Notes under the pieces: model-generated | The model's input: the letters and a program-made list of their open reading frames with translations, nothing else | The model's database searches: none | Told to the model about the DNA's origin: nothing | Assembly (NCBI GenBank): GCA_016756835.1 | Contig: JAESPE010000041.1 | Span: 1-32,618, forward strand | Source: a gamma proteobacterium endosymbiont of Lamellibrachia anaximandri | GTDB lineage: Bacteria; Pseudomonadota; Gammaproteobacteria; Chromatiales; Chromatiaceae | Length of the DNA stretch: 32,618 bases | Direction: 5' to 3' | Made by a program: the position numbers and the translations under genes | Shown: piece after piece, positions 21,870-31,310 of the stretch | Layout: each line of letters begins with the position of its first letter | How positions within the stretch are numbered: position 1 is the stretch's first letter

Positions 21870-23789
21870 ATGAAGCCTTTGAATTTGACGGAGAAAATCC
21901 TGCTCGACCACTTGGTTGATGGGAACGAACTGCCCGCCCCCGGCACTGTGATCAAGATCAGGGTGGACGAGGCCTTCACTCAGGACGCCACCGGCACCAT
22001 GTGCATGCTGCAGCTGGAGGCGATGGGCATCAATCGAGTCAAGCCGCTCTCCGTCAACTTCGTCGACCACAGCATGTTGCAGGTCGGGTTTCGTAATCCG
22101 GACGACCACGAATATTTAAAGACTGTGGCCCAGAAGCTGGGCATCGTCTACTCTCCGGCGGGCACCGGCATCTGCCACTTTCTGAACATAGAGAACTTCG
22201 TCAAGCCGGGCATGACCGGCGTTGGCGCAGACAGTCATACCGTGAACGCCGGCGGCTGTGGCGCCATCTTCATGGGGGCCGGCGGTTATGACGTAGCCCT
22301 GGCCATGGCCACCGGCGAATACAGCATGCCCATGCCCAAAGTGGTCAAGGTCAACCTCACCGGTTCAATACAGCCCGGCGTAATGGCCATGGACGTCATC
22401 CTCAAGATGCTGGAGATCAATGGCGTCAAGGGCGGCAAGGGCACCATCTTCGAATACGCCGGACCGGGCGTAGCCAGTCTCTCCCTCACCGAACGCGCCA
22501 CCATCACCAATATGGGTGCCGAGATGGGCGCGACCACATCCATCTTCCCCAGCGACGAACGCACCCAGGCGTTTCTTGAGGAGCGTGGACGCGGTCAGGA
22601 CTACCAGCCATTGGCGGCTGAAGAAGGCGCTGAATACGAGCGCGTCATCGACATCGACCTCTCCGCCCTGGAGCCGTCGATCGCGATCTACCCCTCTCCC
22701 GGCAACGTGGAGAAGGTGGCGGACCACGTCGGCACCAAGATCAACCAGGTCTCCGTGGGCAGCTGCACCAACAGTTCCTATGAGAACATTGCCTCTTTCG
22801 CCGAGTTGCTGAAGGGTAAGCGTGTCTCTGTGGACACCCTGCTCTATCCCGGCTCCCGCTCCGTGGCCATGCAGTTGGCCGAGTCCGGTTACATGACCTC
22901 ACTGCTCCACTCGGGCGTACGCATCCAGGATAACGGCTGTGGCGCCTGCATCGGTCAGGGCGGTTCCCCGGTGAGCAAGGGCATCTCCCTGCGCACCTTC
23001 AACCGTAACTTCCCCAAGCGCTCCGGCACCGCCGACGCCGAGGTTCATCTGGTCAGCCCATTGGTGGCGGCAGCCAGCGCCATCACCGGCGAAATCACGA
23101 TCCCTCAAGGGGATGTAGAGATCAAGCAGACGCCGGCGATCCTGGATACGGAGTCCTTCATCATGCCCCTGCCCCAGGAAGAGGCGGAGAAGGTAGAGGT
23201 CACCCGCGGCCCCAACATCATGGCCCTGCCGAATTTCGACCCGCTGCCCGACACCCTGAAAGGCGAGGTTCTGCTGAAGCTGGGCGACAACATCAGCACC
23301 GATGACATCCAGCCTGCCGGCACCTTTCTGCCGTTGCGCTCCAACGTCAAAGAGTACGCAATGCAGGCCACCTTCAACCCGGTGGACCCGAGCTTCTCCA
23401 CACGCGCCTGCGAACATCGCGATGCCGGCGGCCACGGCATTATCGTCGGTGGCGAGAACTACGGTCAGGGCAGTTCCCGCGAGCACGCGGCGCTCTGTCC
23501 CCGCTGGTTGGGCATTCGTGCTGTGGTGGTCTCCCAGTTTGCGCGTATCCATGTGGCCAATCTGGTCAACTTCGGTATCGTGCCCCTGACCTTTGCCAAT
23601 GAGGCGGATTACGAGAAGATCAACCAGGGCGACAGCGTCTCCGTCGACGTCTCCAACCTTGAAGGGGATCTCTTCCTGGAGGTCAACGGCGAGCGGATCC
23701 CGCTGAACCCGGCCTTCGAACCTGGTGACGTGGCGCCCCTGAAGGCCGGCGGCTCGCTGCCCCTGTTCAAATCAACCTATAAAGGCTAA
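21870..23789 (+). CDS. acn: Aconitate hydratase (Aquifex-type, about 640 aa)
   Basis: This 639-aa [4Fe-4S] enzyme interconverts citrate and isocitrate. The catalytic domains contain GADSHTVNAGG near residue 118, GSCTNSSYEN near residue 297 and NGCGACIGQGGSP near residue 357, supplying the cluster cysteines. The swivel domain has STDDIQPAG and GENYGQGSSREHAA with the active-site Ser and Arg. It is much shorter than E. coli AcnA or AcnB and matches the compact aconitase group found in Aquifex and other rTCA organisms. pntA follows after only 6 bases, so aconitase and transhydrogenase are one operon. Confidence 0.9.
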   Translation: MKPLNLTEKILLDHLVDGNELPAPGTVIKIRVDEAFTQDATGTMCMLQLEAMGINRVKPLSVNFVDHSMLQVGFRNPDDHEYLKTVAQKLGIVYSPAGTGICHFLNIENFVKPGMTGVGADSHTVNAGGCGAIFMGAGGYDVALAMATGEYSMPMPKVVKVNLTGSIQPGVMAMDVILKMLEINGVKGGKGTIFEYAGPGVASLSLTERATITNMGAEMGATTSIFPSDERTQAFLEERGRGQDYQPLAAEEGAEYERVIDIDLSALEPSIAIYPSPGNVEKVADHVGTKINQVSVGSCTNSSYENIASFAELLKGKRVSVDTLLYPGSRSVAMQLAESGYMTSLLHSGVRIQDNGCGACIGQGGSPVSKGISLRTFNRNFPKRSGTADAEVHLVSPLVAAASAITGEITIPQGDVEIKQTPAILDTESFIMPLPQEEAEKVEVTRGPNIMALPNFDPLPDTLKGEVLLKLGDNISTDDIQPAGTFLPLRSNVKEYAMQATFNPVDPSFSTRACEHRDAGGHGIIVGGENYGQGSSREHAALCPRWLGIRAVVVSQFARIHVANLVNFGIVPLTFANEADYEKINQGDSVSVDVSNLEGDLFLEVNGERIPLNPAFEPGDVAPLKAGGSLPLFKSTYKG

Positions 23790-23795
23790 GCAATC

Positions 23796-25364
23796 ATGGC
23801 GATGAAGATTGGTATCCCGAAAGAGTGCCACGCAGGGGAGCAGCGGGTTGCTGCAACCCCCGAGACTGCTGAGCGGCTGCAGAAGCTGGGCTTCTCGGTG
23901 GCCATCCAAGCGGGTGCCGGGGCTGAGGCAAATTTCAGTGACGATGCCTTCCGTGAGGCGGGCGTCGAGATCGTGGAGGAGGCCAAGACCCTGTGGGCTG
24001 AGTCCGATATCGTACTCAAGGTGCGCGCCCCGGATATCGACTGCCCAACCTGCCGGGACGAGACCGTACTGTTGCGCGAGGGCGGCACCCTCATCAGCTT
24101 CATCTGGCCGGCCCAGAACGAGGAGCTGATGCAGAAGTTGGCCGCACGCAAAGCCACAGTGCTGGCCATGGACAGCGTTCCCCGCATCTCCCGCGCACAG
24201 AAGCTGGACGCTCTCAGCTCCATGGCCAACATCGCCGGCTACCGTGCAGTGGTGGAAGCAGCCAACCAGTTTGGCCGATTCTTCACCGGTCAGGTAACCG
24301 CTGCGGGCAAGGTGCCACCAGCCAAGATCCTGGTCATCGGTGCCGGTGTCGCGGGTCTGGCGGCCATTGGCGCCGCCAGCAGCATGGGCGCCATCGTGCG
24401 CGCCTTCGACACCCGCCCCGAGGTCAAGGAGCAGGTAGAGAGCATCGGCGCCGAGTTCCTGATGCTGGAATTCGAGGAGAAGGATGACGGCTCCCCCAAC
24501 ACCGGCTATGCCAAGACCATGAGCAAGGAGTTCATTGAGGCGGAGATGAAGCTGTTTGCCGAACAGGCGATGGAAGTGGATATCATCATCACCACTGCCC
24601 TGATCCCCGGCAGACCGGCCCCCGAACTGATCACTTCCGGTATGGTCGAGTCGATGAAAGACGGCAGTGTCATCGTCGATCTGGCCGCCGAGCAGGGCGG
24701 CAACTGCGCCCTGACGGAACCGGGTAAAGTTGTCGTCAAACACGGTGTCACCATCATAGGCTACACAGATCTGCCAAGCCGTCTGGCGGCGCAGTCGAGC
24801 CAGCTCTACGGCACCAACCTGCGTCATCTGCTGACCGATCTGACCCCTGAGAAGGATGGTGAGATCGTGGTGGATATGGAAGACGACGTTATTCGCGGCG
24901 CTACTGTCGTCAAAGATGGCGAGATCACCTGGCCACCGCCACAAATCAAGGTCTCTGCGGCCCCCGCCGCCAAACCGGCAACTGCGGCCCCGCCGCAGCC
25001 GGTGGAAGAAGAGGTGAAAAAGAGTGGCTGGGCCGGCGCCATCGGCCTTGCCGTTGGTGGAATATTGCTGGCCGCTCTGGGCCAGGTCTCTCCGCCGGAG
25101 TTCCTGTCGCACCTCACCGTGTTCGTATTGGCCTGCTTCATCGGCTATATGGTGATCTGGAACGTCACCCCCGCCCTGCATACACCGCTGATGTCCGTGA
25201 CAAATGCCATCAGCGGCATTATCGTCATTGGCGCTTTGCTGCAGATCTCCAGTTCGAGCGGGCTGGTGGTAGTACTGGCATTCATCGCCATCCTGATCGC
25301 AACCATCAACATCGCAGGCGGCTTCTGGGTCACCCAGCGTATGTTGAAGATGTTCCAGAAGTAG
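23796..25364 (+). CDS. pntA: NAD(P) transhydrogenase subunit alpha
   Basis: The 522-aa protein (E. coli PntA: 510) has the soluble NAD(H)-binding domain I, with [21 protein letters not shown] at the start and [20 protein letters not shown] near residue 180. It also has the RQD-loop region and a final [20 protein letters not shown] Pro/Ala-rich linker (residues about 385-405) leads to three or four transmembrane helices. With PntB it uses the proton-motive force to drive hydride transfer from NADH to NADP. That would supply NADPH for reductive isocitrate dehydrogenase. ATG 23796 and ATG 23802 are both possible starts. Confidence 0.95.
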   Translation: MAMKIGIPKECHAGEQRVAATPETAERLQKLGFSVAIQAGAGAEANFSDDAFREAGVEIVEEAKTLWAESDIVLKVRAPDIDCPTCRDETVLLREGGTLISFIWPAQNEELMQKLAARKATVLAMDSVPRISRAQKLDALSSMANIAGYRAVVEAANQFGRFFTGQVTAAGKVPPAKILVIGAGVAGLAAIGAASSMGAIVRAFDTRPEVKEQVESIGAEFLMLEFEEKDDGSPNTGYAKTMSKEFIEAEMKLFAEQAMEVDIIITTALIPGRPAPELITSGMVESMKDGSVIVDLAAEQGGNCALTEPGKVVVKHGVTIIGYTDLPSRLAAQSSQLYGTNLRHLLTDLTPEKDGEIVVDMEDDVIRGATVVKDGEITWPPPQIKVSAAPAAKPATAAPPQPVEEEVKKSGWAGAIGLAVGGILLAALGQVSPPEFLSHLTVFVLACFIGYMVIWNVTPALHTPLMSVTNAISGIIVIGALLQISSSSGLVVVLAFIAILIATINIAGGFWVTQRMLKMFQK

Positions 25365-25375
25365 AGGTTTGATAG

Positions 25376-26782
25376 ATGACTTCAGGTATGCAAACAGCTT
25401 TTTACGTCGTTTCCGCCATCCTTTTCATTCTGGCCCTGGGTGGCTTGAGTAACCCGGAGACGGCCCGGCGTGGCAACGCCTACGGCATCACCGGCATGGC
25501 TCTGGCCCTGATCGCCACCATTTTCATGGGTGATCAGGTCCACGGCAGCGGTTACACTTGGCTAGCGGCGGCCATGATCATCGGCGCCGGCATCGGTCTC
25601 TTCCTCGCCATCAAGGTGCAGATGACCCAGATGCCGGAACTGGTGGCCATGCTCCACAGCTTTGTCGGTATGGCCGCAGTGCTGGTGGGCTATTCAGGCT
25701 ATCTTGGCCCAACCCACACCCTCACCGGCGCAGCGTCGATCATTCACGAAATCGAGATCTACATCGGCGTTCTGATCGGTGCAATCACTTTCACCGGCTC
25801 CGTGGTGGCCTTTGGCAAGCTCAAGGGGATTATCACCAGCAAACCTCTGATGCTGCCGGCACGTCACTGGCTCAATCTTGGGTTGGGAATTGTCACCATC
25901 TTTCTAGCGACCCTCTTTGTCGGCGGCGAGCACAGCAGCACTGCCATTACCGCACTGGTCATCATGACCCTTATCGCCTTTGTCTTCGGCGTACATATGG
26001 TGATGGCCATCGGCGGCGCAGACATGCCGGTCGTTGTCTCCATGCTCAACAGCTACTCGGGTTGGGCTGCGGCGGCCACCGGTTTCATGCTGAACAATGA
26101 CCTGCTGATCATCACCGGCGCTTTGGTAGGCTCCAGCGGTGCCATACTCTCCTACATCATGTGTCGCGCCATGAACCGCAAGTTCCTGGCGGTAATCGCC
26201 GGCGGCTTCGGAACAGCGGGCGGTACGGTAGTTTCGTCGGGCGATGGCGAACAGCAGGAGTACTCCCCAGAGACCTCAGCCGATGAGACGGCCGAGATGC
26301 TGAACAATGCCAAGGAGGTGGTCATAGTACCCGGCTACGGCATGGCCGTGGCTCAGGCCCAGCACACCATCAACGATATCACCCGCAAACTGCGCGCCAA
26401 GGATATCAACGTGCGCTTCGCCATCCATCCGGTTGCAGGCCGCATGCCCGGCCACATGAACGTGTTGTTGGCCGAGGCAAAGGTACCCTACGACATCGTA
26501 CTGGAGATGGATGAAATCAACGAGGATCTTCCGAAGGTAGATGTGGTGCTGGTGATCGGCGCCAACGATATCGTTAACCCCAGCGCCCTGGACGATCCCA
26601 ACAGCCCCATCGCCGGCATGCCGGTGCTGGAGGTCTGGAACGCAAGTTCTGTGGTGGTGATGAAGCGCGGCAGGGGCGTCGGTTATGCCGGCGTGGACAA
26701 CCCGCTGTTCTTCAGGGACAACACCCGCATGCTCTACGGTGACGCCAAGGCAAGTGTCGACGCCATCCTGGGCAATATCTAG
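25376..26782 (+). CDS. pntB: NAD(P) transhydrogenase subunit beta
   Basis: This 468-aa membrane protein (E. coli PntB: 462) begins with about nine hydrophobic helices forming the proton channel. These include the [11 protein letters not shown] loop and the [19 protein letters not shown] region. It ends in the NADP(H)-binding domain III, with [44 protein letters not shown] and [16 protein letters not shown]. It is 11 bases after pntA, with AGAGG as ribosome-binding site. A 10-bp hairpin follows the stop and may end the acn-pntAB transcript. Confidence 0.95.
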   Translation: MTSGMQTAFYVVSAILFILALGGLSNPETARRGNAYGITGMALALIATIFMGDQVHGSGYTWLAAAMIIGAGIGLFLAIKVQMTQMPELVAMLHSFVGMAAVLVGYSGYLGPTHTLTGAASIIHEIEIYIGVLIGAITFTGSVVAFGKLKGIITSKPLMLPARHWLNLGLGIVTIFLATLFVGGEHSSTAITALVIMTLIAFVFGVHMVMAIGGADMPVVVSMLNSYSGWAAAATGFMLNNDLLIITGALVGSSGAILSYIMCRAMNRKFLAVIAGGFGTAGGTVVSSGDGEQQEYSPETSADETAEMLNNAKEVVIVPGYGMAVAQAQHTINDITRKLRAKDINVRFAIHPVAGRMPGHMNVLLAEAKVPYDIVLEMDEINEDLPKVDVVLVIGANDIVNPSALDDPNSPIAGMPVLEVWNASSVVVMKRGRGVGYAGVDNPLFFRDNTRMLYGDAKASVDAILGNI

Positions 26783-26799
26783 TCTATGGACATCTCTTT

Positions 26800-26832
26800 A
26801 GCCCTCTCCTCAAAATTTTCAGGGAGAGGGCT
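26800..26832 (+). terminator. Hairpin after pntB
   Basis: AGCCCTCTCC (26800-26809) pairs perfectly with GGAGAGGGCT (26823-26832) across a 13-base loop, 18 bases after the pntB stop. No T-run follows. The GAGAGGG motif also resembles a common gammaproteobacterial intergenic repeat, so it may be a REP element acting as transcript end. Confidence 0.5.
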
Positions 26833-26934
26833 TCTAAAGGGATACCACGGCGCATCAGTGTGCCGGACTAGCGACTGTTTCAGAAATTGAATCTTCGCAA
26901 AATAATCCACACTGCTTCTGATAAGGAGAACATC

Positions 26935-27921
26935 ATGGCCAAAGCCCCTGTTCGAGTTGCCGTTAGCGGCGCCGGAGGCCAGATCGGTTACGCACTGCTG
27001 TTCCGTATCGCCGCCGGAGAGATGCTGGGCAAGGATCAGCCTGTCATTCTGCAATTGCTGGAAGTACCGCACGAGCGTGCACAGCAGGCCCTTAAGGGCG
27101 TCATGATGGAACTGGAGGACTGCGCGTTCCCCTTACTGGCGGATATGTTCGGCACTGATGACCCCAAAACAGCCTTCAAGGACGCCGACTATGCCTTGCT
27201 GGTTGGCGCCATGCCCCGTGGCCCCGGCATGGAGCGCAAGGATCTGTTGCTGAAAAACGCCACGATCTTTCTTGGGCAGGGCAGAGCGTTGGATGAGGTG
27301 GCGTCCCGTGACATCCATGTGACCATCGTCGGTAATCCCGCCAACACCAACGGCCTGATCACCATGAATGCTGCAAAGAGCCTGCAGCGGGAAAATTTCA
27401 GTTCGATGATGCGCCTGGACCTCCATCGGGCAATCTCCATGCTCGCTGGCAAGGTCGGCGAACCGGTGGACTCCGTGGAGCGAATGGCGCTTTGGGGCAA
27501 CCACTCTCCTGCGATGTATCCCGACATCCGCTTCGCTACCATCGCGGGTCAGGAAGCACTGGCACGAATCGACGAGACATGGTACAGAGACGAGTTTATT
27601 CCCAATGTCGGCAAGCGGGGAGCCGCCGTCATCGCGGCTCGCGGCCTCTCCTCCGCCGCATCAGCCGCTAACGCCATCATCGCCCACAATCGCGACTGGG
27701 CGCTGGGTTCATCTGGACGCTGGGTGTCCATGGGAATCGCCTCTGATGGTTCTTACGGCATCCCGGAAGGCCTGTTTTACGGTATGCCCTGCACTTGCGA
27801 CCAAGGTAAATGTGAGGTGGTTAAGGGTCTCGATATCGATCCCTTTTCCCGCCAGATGATGGATCGGTCACTGGCCGAGCTTCAAGCGGAGCGCGACGCC
27901 GTCAAGCATCTATTCACCTGA
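26935..27921 (+). CDS. mdh: Malate dehydrogenase
   Basis: This 328-aa enzyme interconverts oxaloacetate and malate. It contains the NAD fold [21 protein letters not shown] without further insert, the mobile-loop arginines in [22 protein letters not shown], the catalytic Asp/Arg motif MMRLDLHRA and the catalytic His in [11 protein letters not shown]. It belongs to the NAD-dependent group of about 327 residues related to cytosolic MDH. The active-site signature has Met where Thr is usual (M-T-x-L-D). The frame is open from 26887, but ATG 26935 is chosen because AAGGAG lies six bases upstream and [13 protein letters not shown] is the usual N-terminus. It stands alone between two hairpin-bearing gaps. 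Confidence 0.93.
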   Translation: MAKAPVRVAVSGAGGQIGYALLFRIAAGEMLGKDQPVILQLLEVPHERAQQALKGVMMELEDCAFPLLADMFGTDDPKTAFKDADYALLVGAMPRGPGMERKDLLLKNATIFLGQGRALDEVASRDIHVTIVGNPANTNGLITMNAAKSLQRENFSSMMRLDLHRAISMLAGKVGEPVDSVERMALWGNHSPAMYPDIRFATIAGQEALARIDETWYRDEFIPNVGKRGAAVIAARGLSSAASAANAIIAHNRDWALGSSGRWVSMGIASDGSYGIPEGLFYGMPCTCDQGKCEVVKGLDIDPFSRQMMDRSLAELQAERDAVKHLFT

Positions 27922-28592
27922 AGAGGATAACCCGGTTACGGCGCTGATCCAGACCGACAAGAACTGCTTCCAGCGCACTCTGGGCCTTGTTGCTCAGCGA
28001 TGACTCCGTAGATGGAAAATCGCGGCGGGACGCCGCTCCTAACAAACGCATCGCAACAAGCTGCGGGGAATCAAACCCAAAAAGATTGAGATTACCAATA
28101 CAGCGTTACTTAGCGACTGCTCGTCCGAAAACGCTGTTTCAACAACGAAGCATAATAAGAAATTTCAATATTAATCATTACCTTACCTTATCACTTTTGT
28201 TTTCTTTGTGGTTAGAATTACAACGTCCGCAATTTTAACCCTACTGTCTCCACCCTACTCGCTTATACCGCATAACCCTCGCCCTGACGGTAGTGCTTTA
28301 GCCGAAGTATCTACATTGGTTGGTATATAGGTCTATAGCATTTTATTACGTAGCCTTTCCATTAAGCGTTATCACCTGCTGAAAATTGGTGTTTAACGAT
28401 GGCTCCAATGCTCAGGCAAGTTGGAGAATGCTAATGGGACTCGGAGATTGGAATTAATCTGCTCCCATCAGTCGAAGCTCAATATGCTCTGCCATGACCG
28501 CAAGACACCTTTGTCTGATCGGCAGAGTGTTCCAAGCACAGGAACTTCTTGGATTTGCGCCTGCAACACCAACTGCCAAGGCCAAGATCACT
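27922..28592. other. Long non-coding gap between mdh and the exopolysaccharide genes
   Basis: About 670 bases without a credible gene. It holds one REP-like palindrome (28016-28045), an AT-rich stretch (about 28090-28260) and a nested hairpin close to the next gene: GCTCTGCC at 28486 with GGCAGAG at 28521, enclosing AGACA/TGTCT. It marks a change of functional content from carbon metabolism to surface polysaccharide, so it may be an old junction. Confidence 0.5.
28016..28045. repeat. REP-like palindrome
   Basis: The core GCGGCGGGACGCCGC (28022-28036) is a perfect 6-bp stem with a 3-base loop, flanked by AAAATC and TCCTAACA. On the minus strand it reads as GGAGCGGCGTCCCGCCGCGA. That is a form of extragenic palindrome widespread in gammaproteobacterial genomes. 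It is recognised by pattern only. Confidence 0.65.
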
Positions 28593-29783
28593 ATGCGATC
28601 ACCTAAAAAGATGAAGTTATCCATATTGGGCACACGCGGCATCCCAGCCAATCACGGCGGCTTCGAAACCTTTGCCGAGAGGCTCGCACTCTATCTTACA
28701 GAGCGTGGTTGGGAAGTGACGGTCTATTGTCAGTTGGATGGTGCCGGCCCGACCTACGAAGATACTTGGAGAGGCGTTAGACGGGTGAATATCCCCGTCA
28801 AGCTGAATGGCGCGGTCGGCACAATATTGTTCGACTGGAAATCAACACTGCATGCTGCCGGCGAGGATTCTCTCAAACTGACACTGGGTTACAACACTGC
28901 TGTATTTTCTCTCCTCTACCGTCTGAGAGGGAGAACGAATCTGTTCAATATGGACGGAATCGAATGGAAGCGCCCGAAATGGTCGCTGCCTGAAAAGATT
29001 TGGCTGATGATGAACGAGGTGTGCGGCTGCTATCTGGGTAACCACCTGATCGCAGACCATCCTGGTATCAAACGCCACCTCGAAACCCGGGTCTCCAGTG
29101 AGAAGATCTCGGTACTACTCTACGGTAGCGATGCCCTCAAAGAAGCCTCCAGGGAGATGCTGGATCGGTTTGGGATCGAACCGGGGAAGTATGCGCTTCT
29201 GGTCGCCCGGCCGGAACCGGAAAATTCGATCCTGGAAACGGTACGCGCCTTTTCCGCATCGGCGTCGGGTATGAAACTGGTGGTGCTTGGAAACTACTAT
29301 CCGGATGGCATTCCCTATCATAAAGCCGTCCTGGATGCGGCCGGCGACCAGGTTATCTTTCCGGGCGCCGTCTACGAGCCGGAAGTGATTAATGCGCTGC
29401 GATTTTATTGCGGATTCTATATCCATGGCCACACTGTTGGCGGAACCAATCCCTCGCTGGTGGAGGCGCTGGGGGCAAAATCCCCGGTACTGGCCCATGA
29501 CAACCAGTTCAATCGCTGGGTAGCAGGGGATGGTGCAGTCTATTTCCGTAACGAGGCGGAATGCCGTGACCATATTACAGATCTGGTCGGTGACCAGGAG
29601 AAACTGAAAGAGATGGCAACATCGAGCCGTCTGCGCCATCAGGAGGCATTCACCTGGCCTTCGGTACTCGGCGCCTACGAGAGTCTACTTCGATCCTGGG
29701 CGTATGGTCCGGTATCCAAATCGTCTTCGGTACCCTCCACGACTCAATGGGCGGAACCTTTGCCGGAGCATGAAGAGTCGTAG
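28593..29783 (+). CDS. Glycosyltransferase with DUF1972 N-terminal domain
   Basis: The product, about 396 aa, opens with KLSILGTRGIPANHGGFETF, the hallmark of DUF1972 glycosyltransferases of exopolysaccharide and O-antigen clusters. NMDGIEWKRPKW follows near residue 125. The C-terminal GT4-type donor domain has HGHTVGGTNPSLVEALGA, with the sugar-nucleotide-binding Glu. It probably adds a sugar to a lipid-linked intermediate at the cytoplasmic face; donor and acceptor cannot be told. The frame is open from 28494. ATG 28593 or ATG 28611 (before KLSILGTRG) are the likely starts, and neither has a strong ribosome-binding site. Confidence 0.82.
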   Translation: MRSPKKMKLSILGTRGIPANHGGFETFAERLALYLTERGWEVTVYCQLDGAGPTYEDTWRGVRRVNIPVKLNGAVGTILFDWKSTLHAAGEDSLKLTLGYNTAVFSLLYRLRGRTNLFNMDGIEWKRPKWSLPEKIWLMMNEVCGCYLGNHLIADHPGIKRHLETRVSSEKISVLLYGSDALKEASREMLDRFGIEPGKYALLVARPEPENSILETVRAFSASASGMKLVVLGNYYPDGIPYHKAVLDAAGDQVIFPGAVYEPEVINALRFYCGFYIHGHTVGGTNPSLVEALGAKSPVLAHDNQFNRWVAGDGAVYFRNEAECRDHITDLVGDQEKLKEMATSSRLRHQEAFTWPSVLGAYESLLRSWAYGPVSKSSSVPSTTQWAEPLPEHEES

Positions 29784-30160
29784 ACTGGGGTTAGAGTCAA
29801 ATTTGCCTGTCCTATGGGTTTTGGGTGTAATTTAACAGGCAAATTTGACTCCCGGAGTGCCATTCTTCCCCTCCTGCAACCCGCTCATGCGGGAAAAGCC
29901 TGCACTACCCACAAGCATTCCAGCCAATCGACCAAAGACATTAAACTCGACGAGAATAATATGGGGATCCGGAGCGGTCAGAAATGTCTGTTTATACCGA
30001 AATTGCGCTTGAAATCATAAGATCTAAAATCCGGATCGATAATAGTACTTGTGATATGGATTTGTTACGCTGATCTTAACGTCGGCCAGATAAGATTGAG
30101 ACAACAGGCCGGTTCCCAATAGGGCATCAATAATAACTTGTGGGCATTTGGATCACTGAA
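29784..30160. other. Non-coding gap before the polysaccharide export genes
   Basis: The gap holds a large inverted repeat at its start and a small stem CCCGC-TCAT-GCGGG at 29880-29893. The rest is AT-rich and should contain the promoter for the wza-wzc genes. I see no JUMPstart/ops-like element, no convincing -35/-10 pair and no gene. Confidence 0.45.
29794..29851. repeat. Perfect 17-bp inverted repeat after the glycosyltransferase gene
   Basis: GAGTCAAATTTGCCTGT (29794-29810) and its exact complement (29835-29851) flank a 24-base spacer, starting 10 bases after the stop codon. There is no T-tract after the stem, so it need not be a terminator. It could be a small palindromic mobile or REP-type element. 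Confidence 0.6.
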
Positions 30161-31288
30161 ATGCGAAACATTCAGACATTCGGATTACTGGCGGTCATTC
30201 TACACCTTGGCGGATGCGCAATAGCGCCAGGCATGCATATGCAGGATTCGGCGGGGGGGAGCACTGTCAGTGTGCCCGTTCGTTCCTCTGATGGAGAATA
30301 CACCCAGGAAAAGCTGAGCATACATGAAATCACCGGCGAACTGATAGTCGAACAGGAAGCGCTTCTCTATCCGCAGCTGACTGGTTCAGCATCACCCGAA
30401 CAACCGGAATACCAGTACCACATCGGGCCTGGCGATGTCCTCAATATCACTGTGTGGGACCATCCGGAACTAACCATTCCTGCCGGACAGTTTCGCGATG
30501 CGAAGACAGCCGGCACATTGGTCGGACCGGACGGGACGATCTTTTATCCCTACGCAGGAAAAATCGACGTCAAGGGCCTGACCGTAGAAGAGATCCGGGA
30601 TGCGCTGACCAAGAAACTGTCCCACTTCATAGAGAATATTCAACTCGACGTAAGGGTTGCGGACTACCGAAGCCAGCGCGTCTACGTGGTCGGCGAGGTC
30701 AACAACCCAGGTATCTACCCGGTGACCGATGTGCCGATGACCGCACTGGAAGCGATCAACCGGGCAGGTGGTTTTACGGTGGATTCCGACCGTCGCCAAC
30801 TAACGTTGACGCGCCAGGGCGAGACCTACCGTGTCGACATGCTGGCCCTATACGAGAATGGAGATGCTTCGCGCAATCTCCTTCTGCAACACGGTAATGT
30901 GCTCTACGTTCCCGATCGGATCAACAACAAGATCTTTGTTCTCGGTGAAGTACGCAACCCATCCTCCTATCTGATGAACAAGGGCCGCAAGACCCTGGCC
31001 GAGGCACTTGCCGATGCCGGTGGCGTCGACCAGAACTCTTCAAATCCCGCGCGGGTCTATGTCATTCGCGGCAGTGACACCCCGAAGGTATTTCATCTCA
31101 ACGCGAGTTCGCCTGACGCGCTCATCCTGGCGGACAGGTTTCCGTTGTTTCCACACGATGTTGTCTATGTGGACACTGCCGAAGTGGTGCGCTGGAATCG
31201 CGTAATGTCCCAGATCCTACCGACGATAAAGATTCTGGAGATGGCCAGCCGGACAGATTTCCCTCTGTTCCAGGGTAATGGCAATTGA
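30161..31288 (+). CDS. wza: Wza-like polysaccharide export outer-membrane lipoprotein
   Basis: The 375-aa protein (E. coli Wza: 379) starts with a lipoprotein signal peptide and lipobox LGGC, giving lipidated Cys19. The export domain begins at YHIGPGDVLNITVWDHPEL near residue 87 and includes VGPDGTIFYPYAG and LDVRVADYRSQRVYVVGEV. Two SLBB-type repeats follow (GEVNNPGIYPVTD and GEVRNPSSYLMNKG). A C-terminal amphipathic helix (RWNRVMSQILPTIKIL) resembles the membrane-spanning helix of the Wza barrel. It should form the octameric exit channel for an exopolysaccharide. The frame can also start at GTG 30140, but ATG 30161 puts the signal peptide in the standard place. wzc follows 22 bases later. 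Confidence 0.88.
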   Translation: MRNIQTFGLLAVILHLGGCAIAPGMHMQDSAGGSTVSVPVRSSDGEYTQEKLSIHEITGELIVEQEALLYPQLTGSASPEQPEYQYHIGPGDVLNITVWDHPELTIPAGQFRDAKTAGTLVGPDGTIFYPYAGKIDVKGLTVEEIRDALTKKLSHFIENIQLDVRVADYRSQRVYVVGEVNNPGIYPVTDVPMTALEAINRAGGFTVDSDRRQLTLTRQGETYRVDMLALYENGDASRNLLLQHGNVLYVPDRINNKIFVLGEVRNPSSYLMNKGRKTLAEALADAGGVDQNSSNPARVYVIRGSDTPKVFHLNASSPDALILADRFPLFPHDVVYVDTAEVVRWNRVMSQILPTIKILEMASRTDFPLFQGNGN

Positions 31289-31310
31289 TCGAATCCTGGA
31301 GCGGTAGACA

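Noticed and set aside
23772..25181. 469-codon open frame on the minus strand opposite pntA
   Set aside because: It is antisense to pntA, with a composition dominated by Gly, His and Asp and no recognisable family.
27987..28238. 83-codon plus-strand frame after mdh
   Set aside because: It runs through the REP palindrome and AT-rich non-coding sequence and has no start signal.
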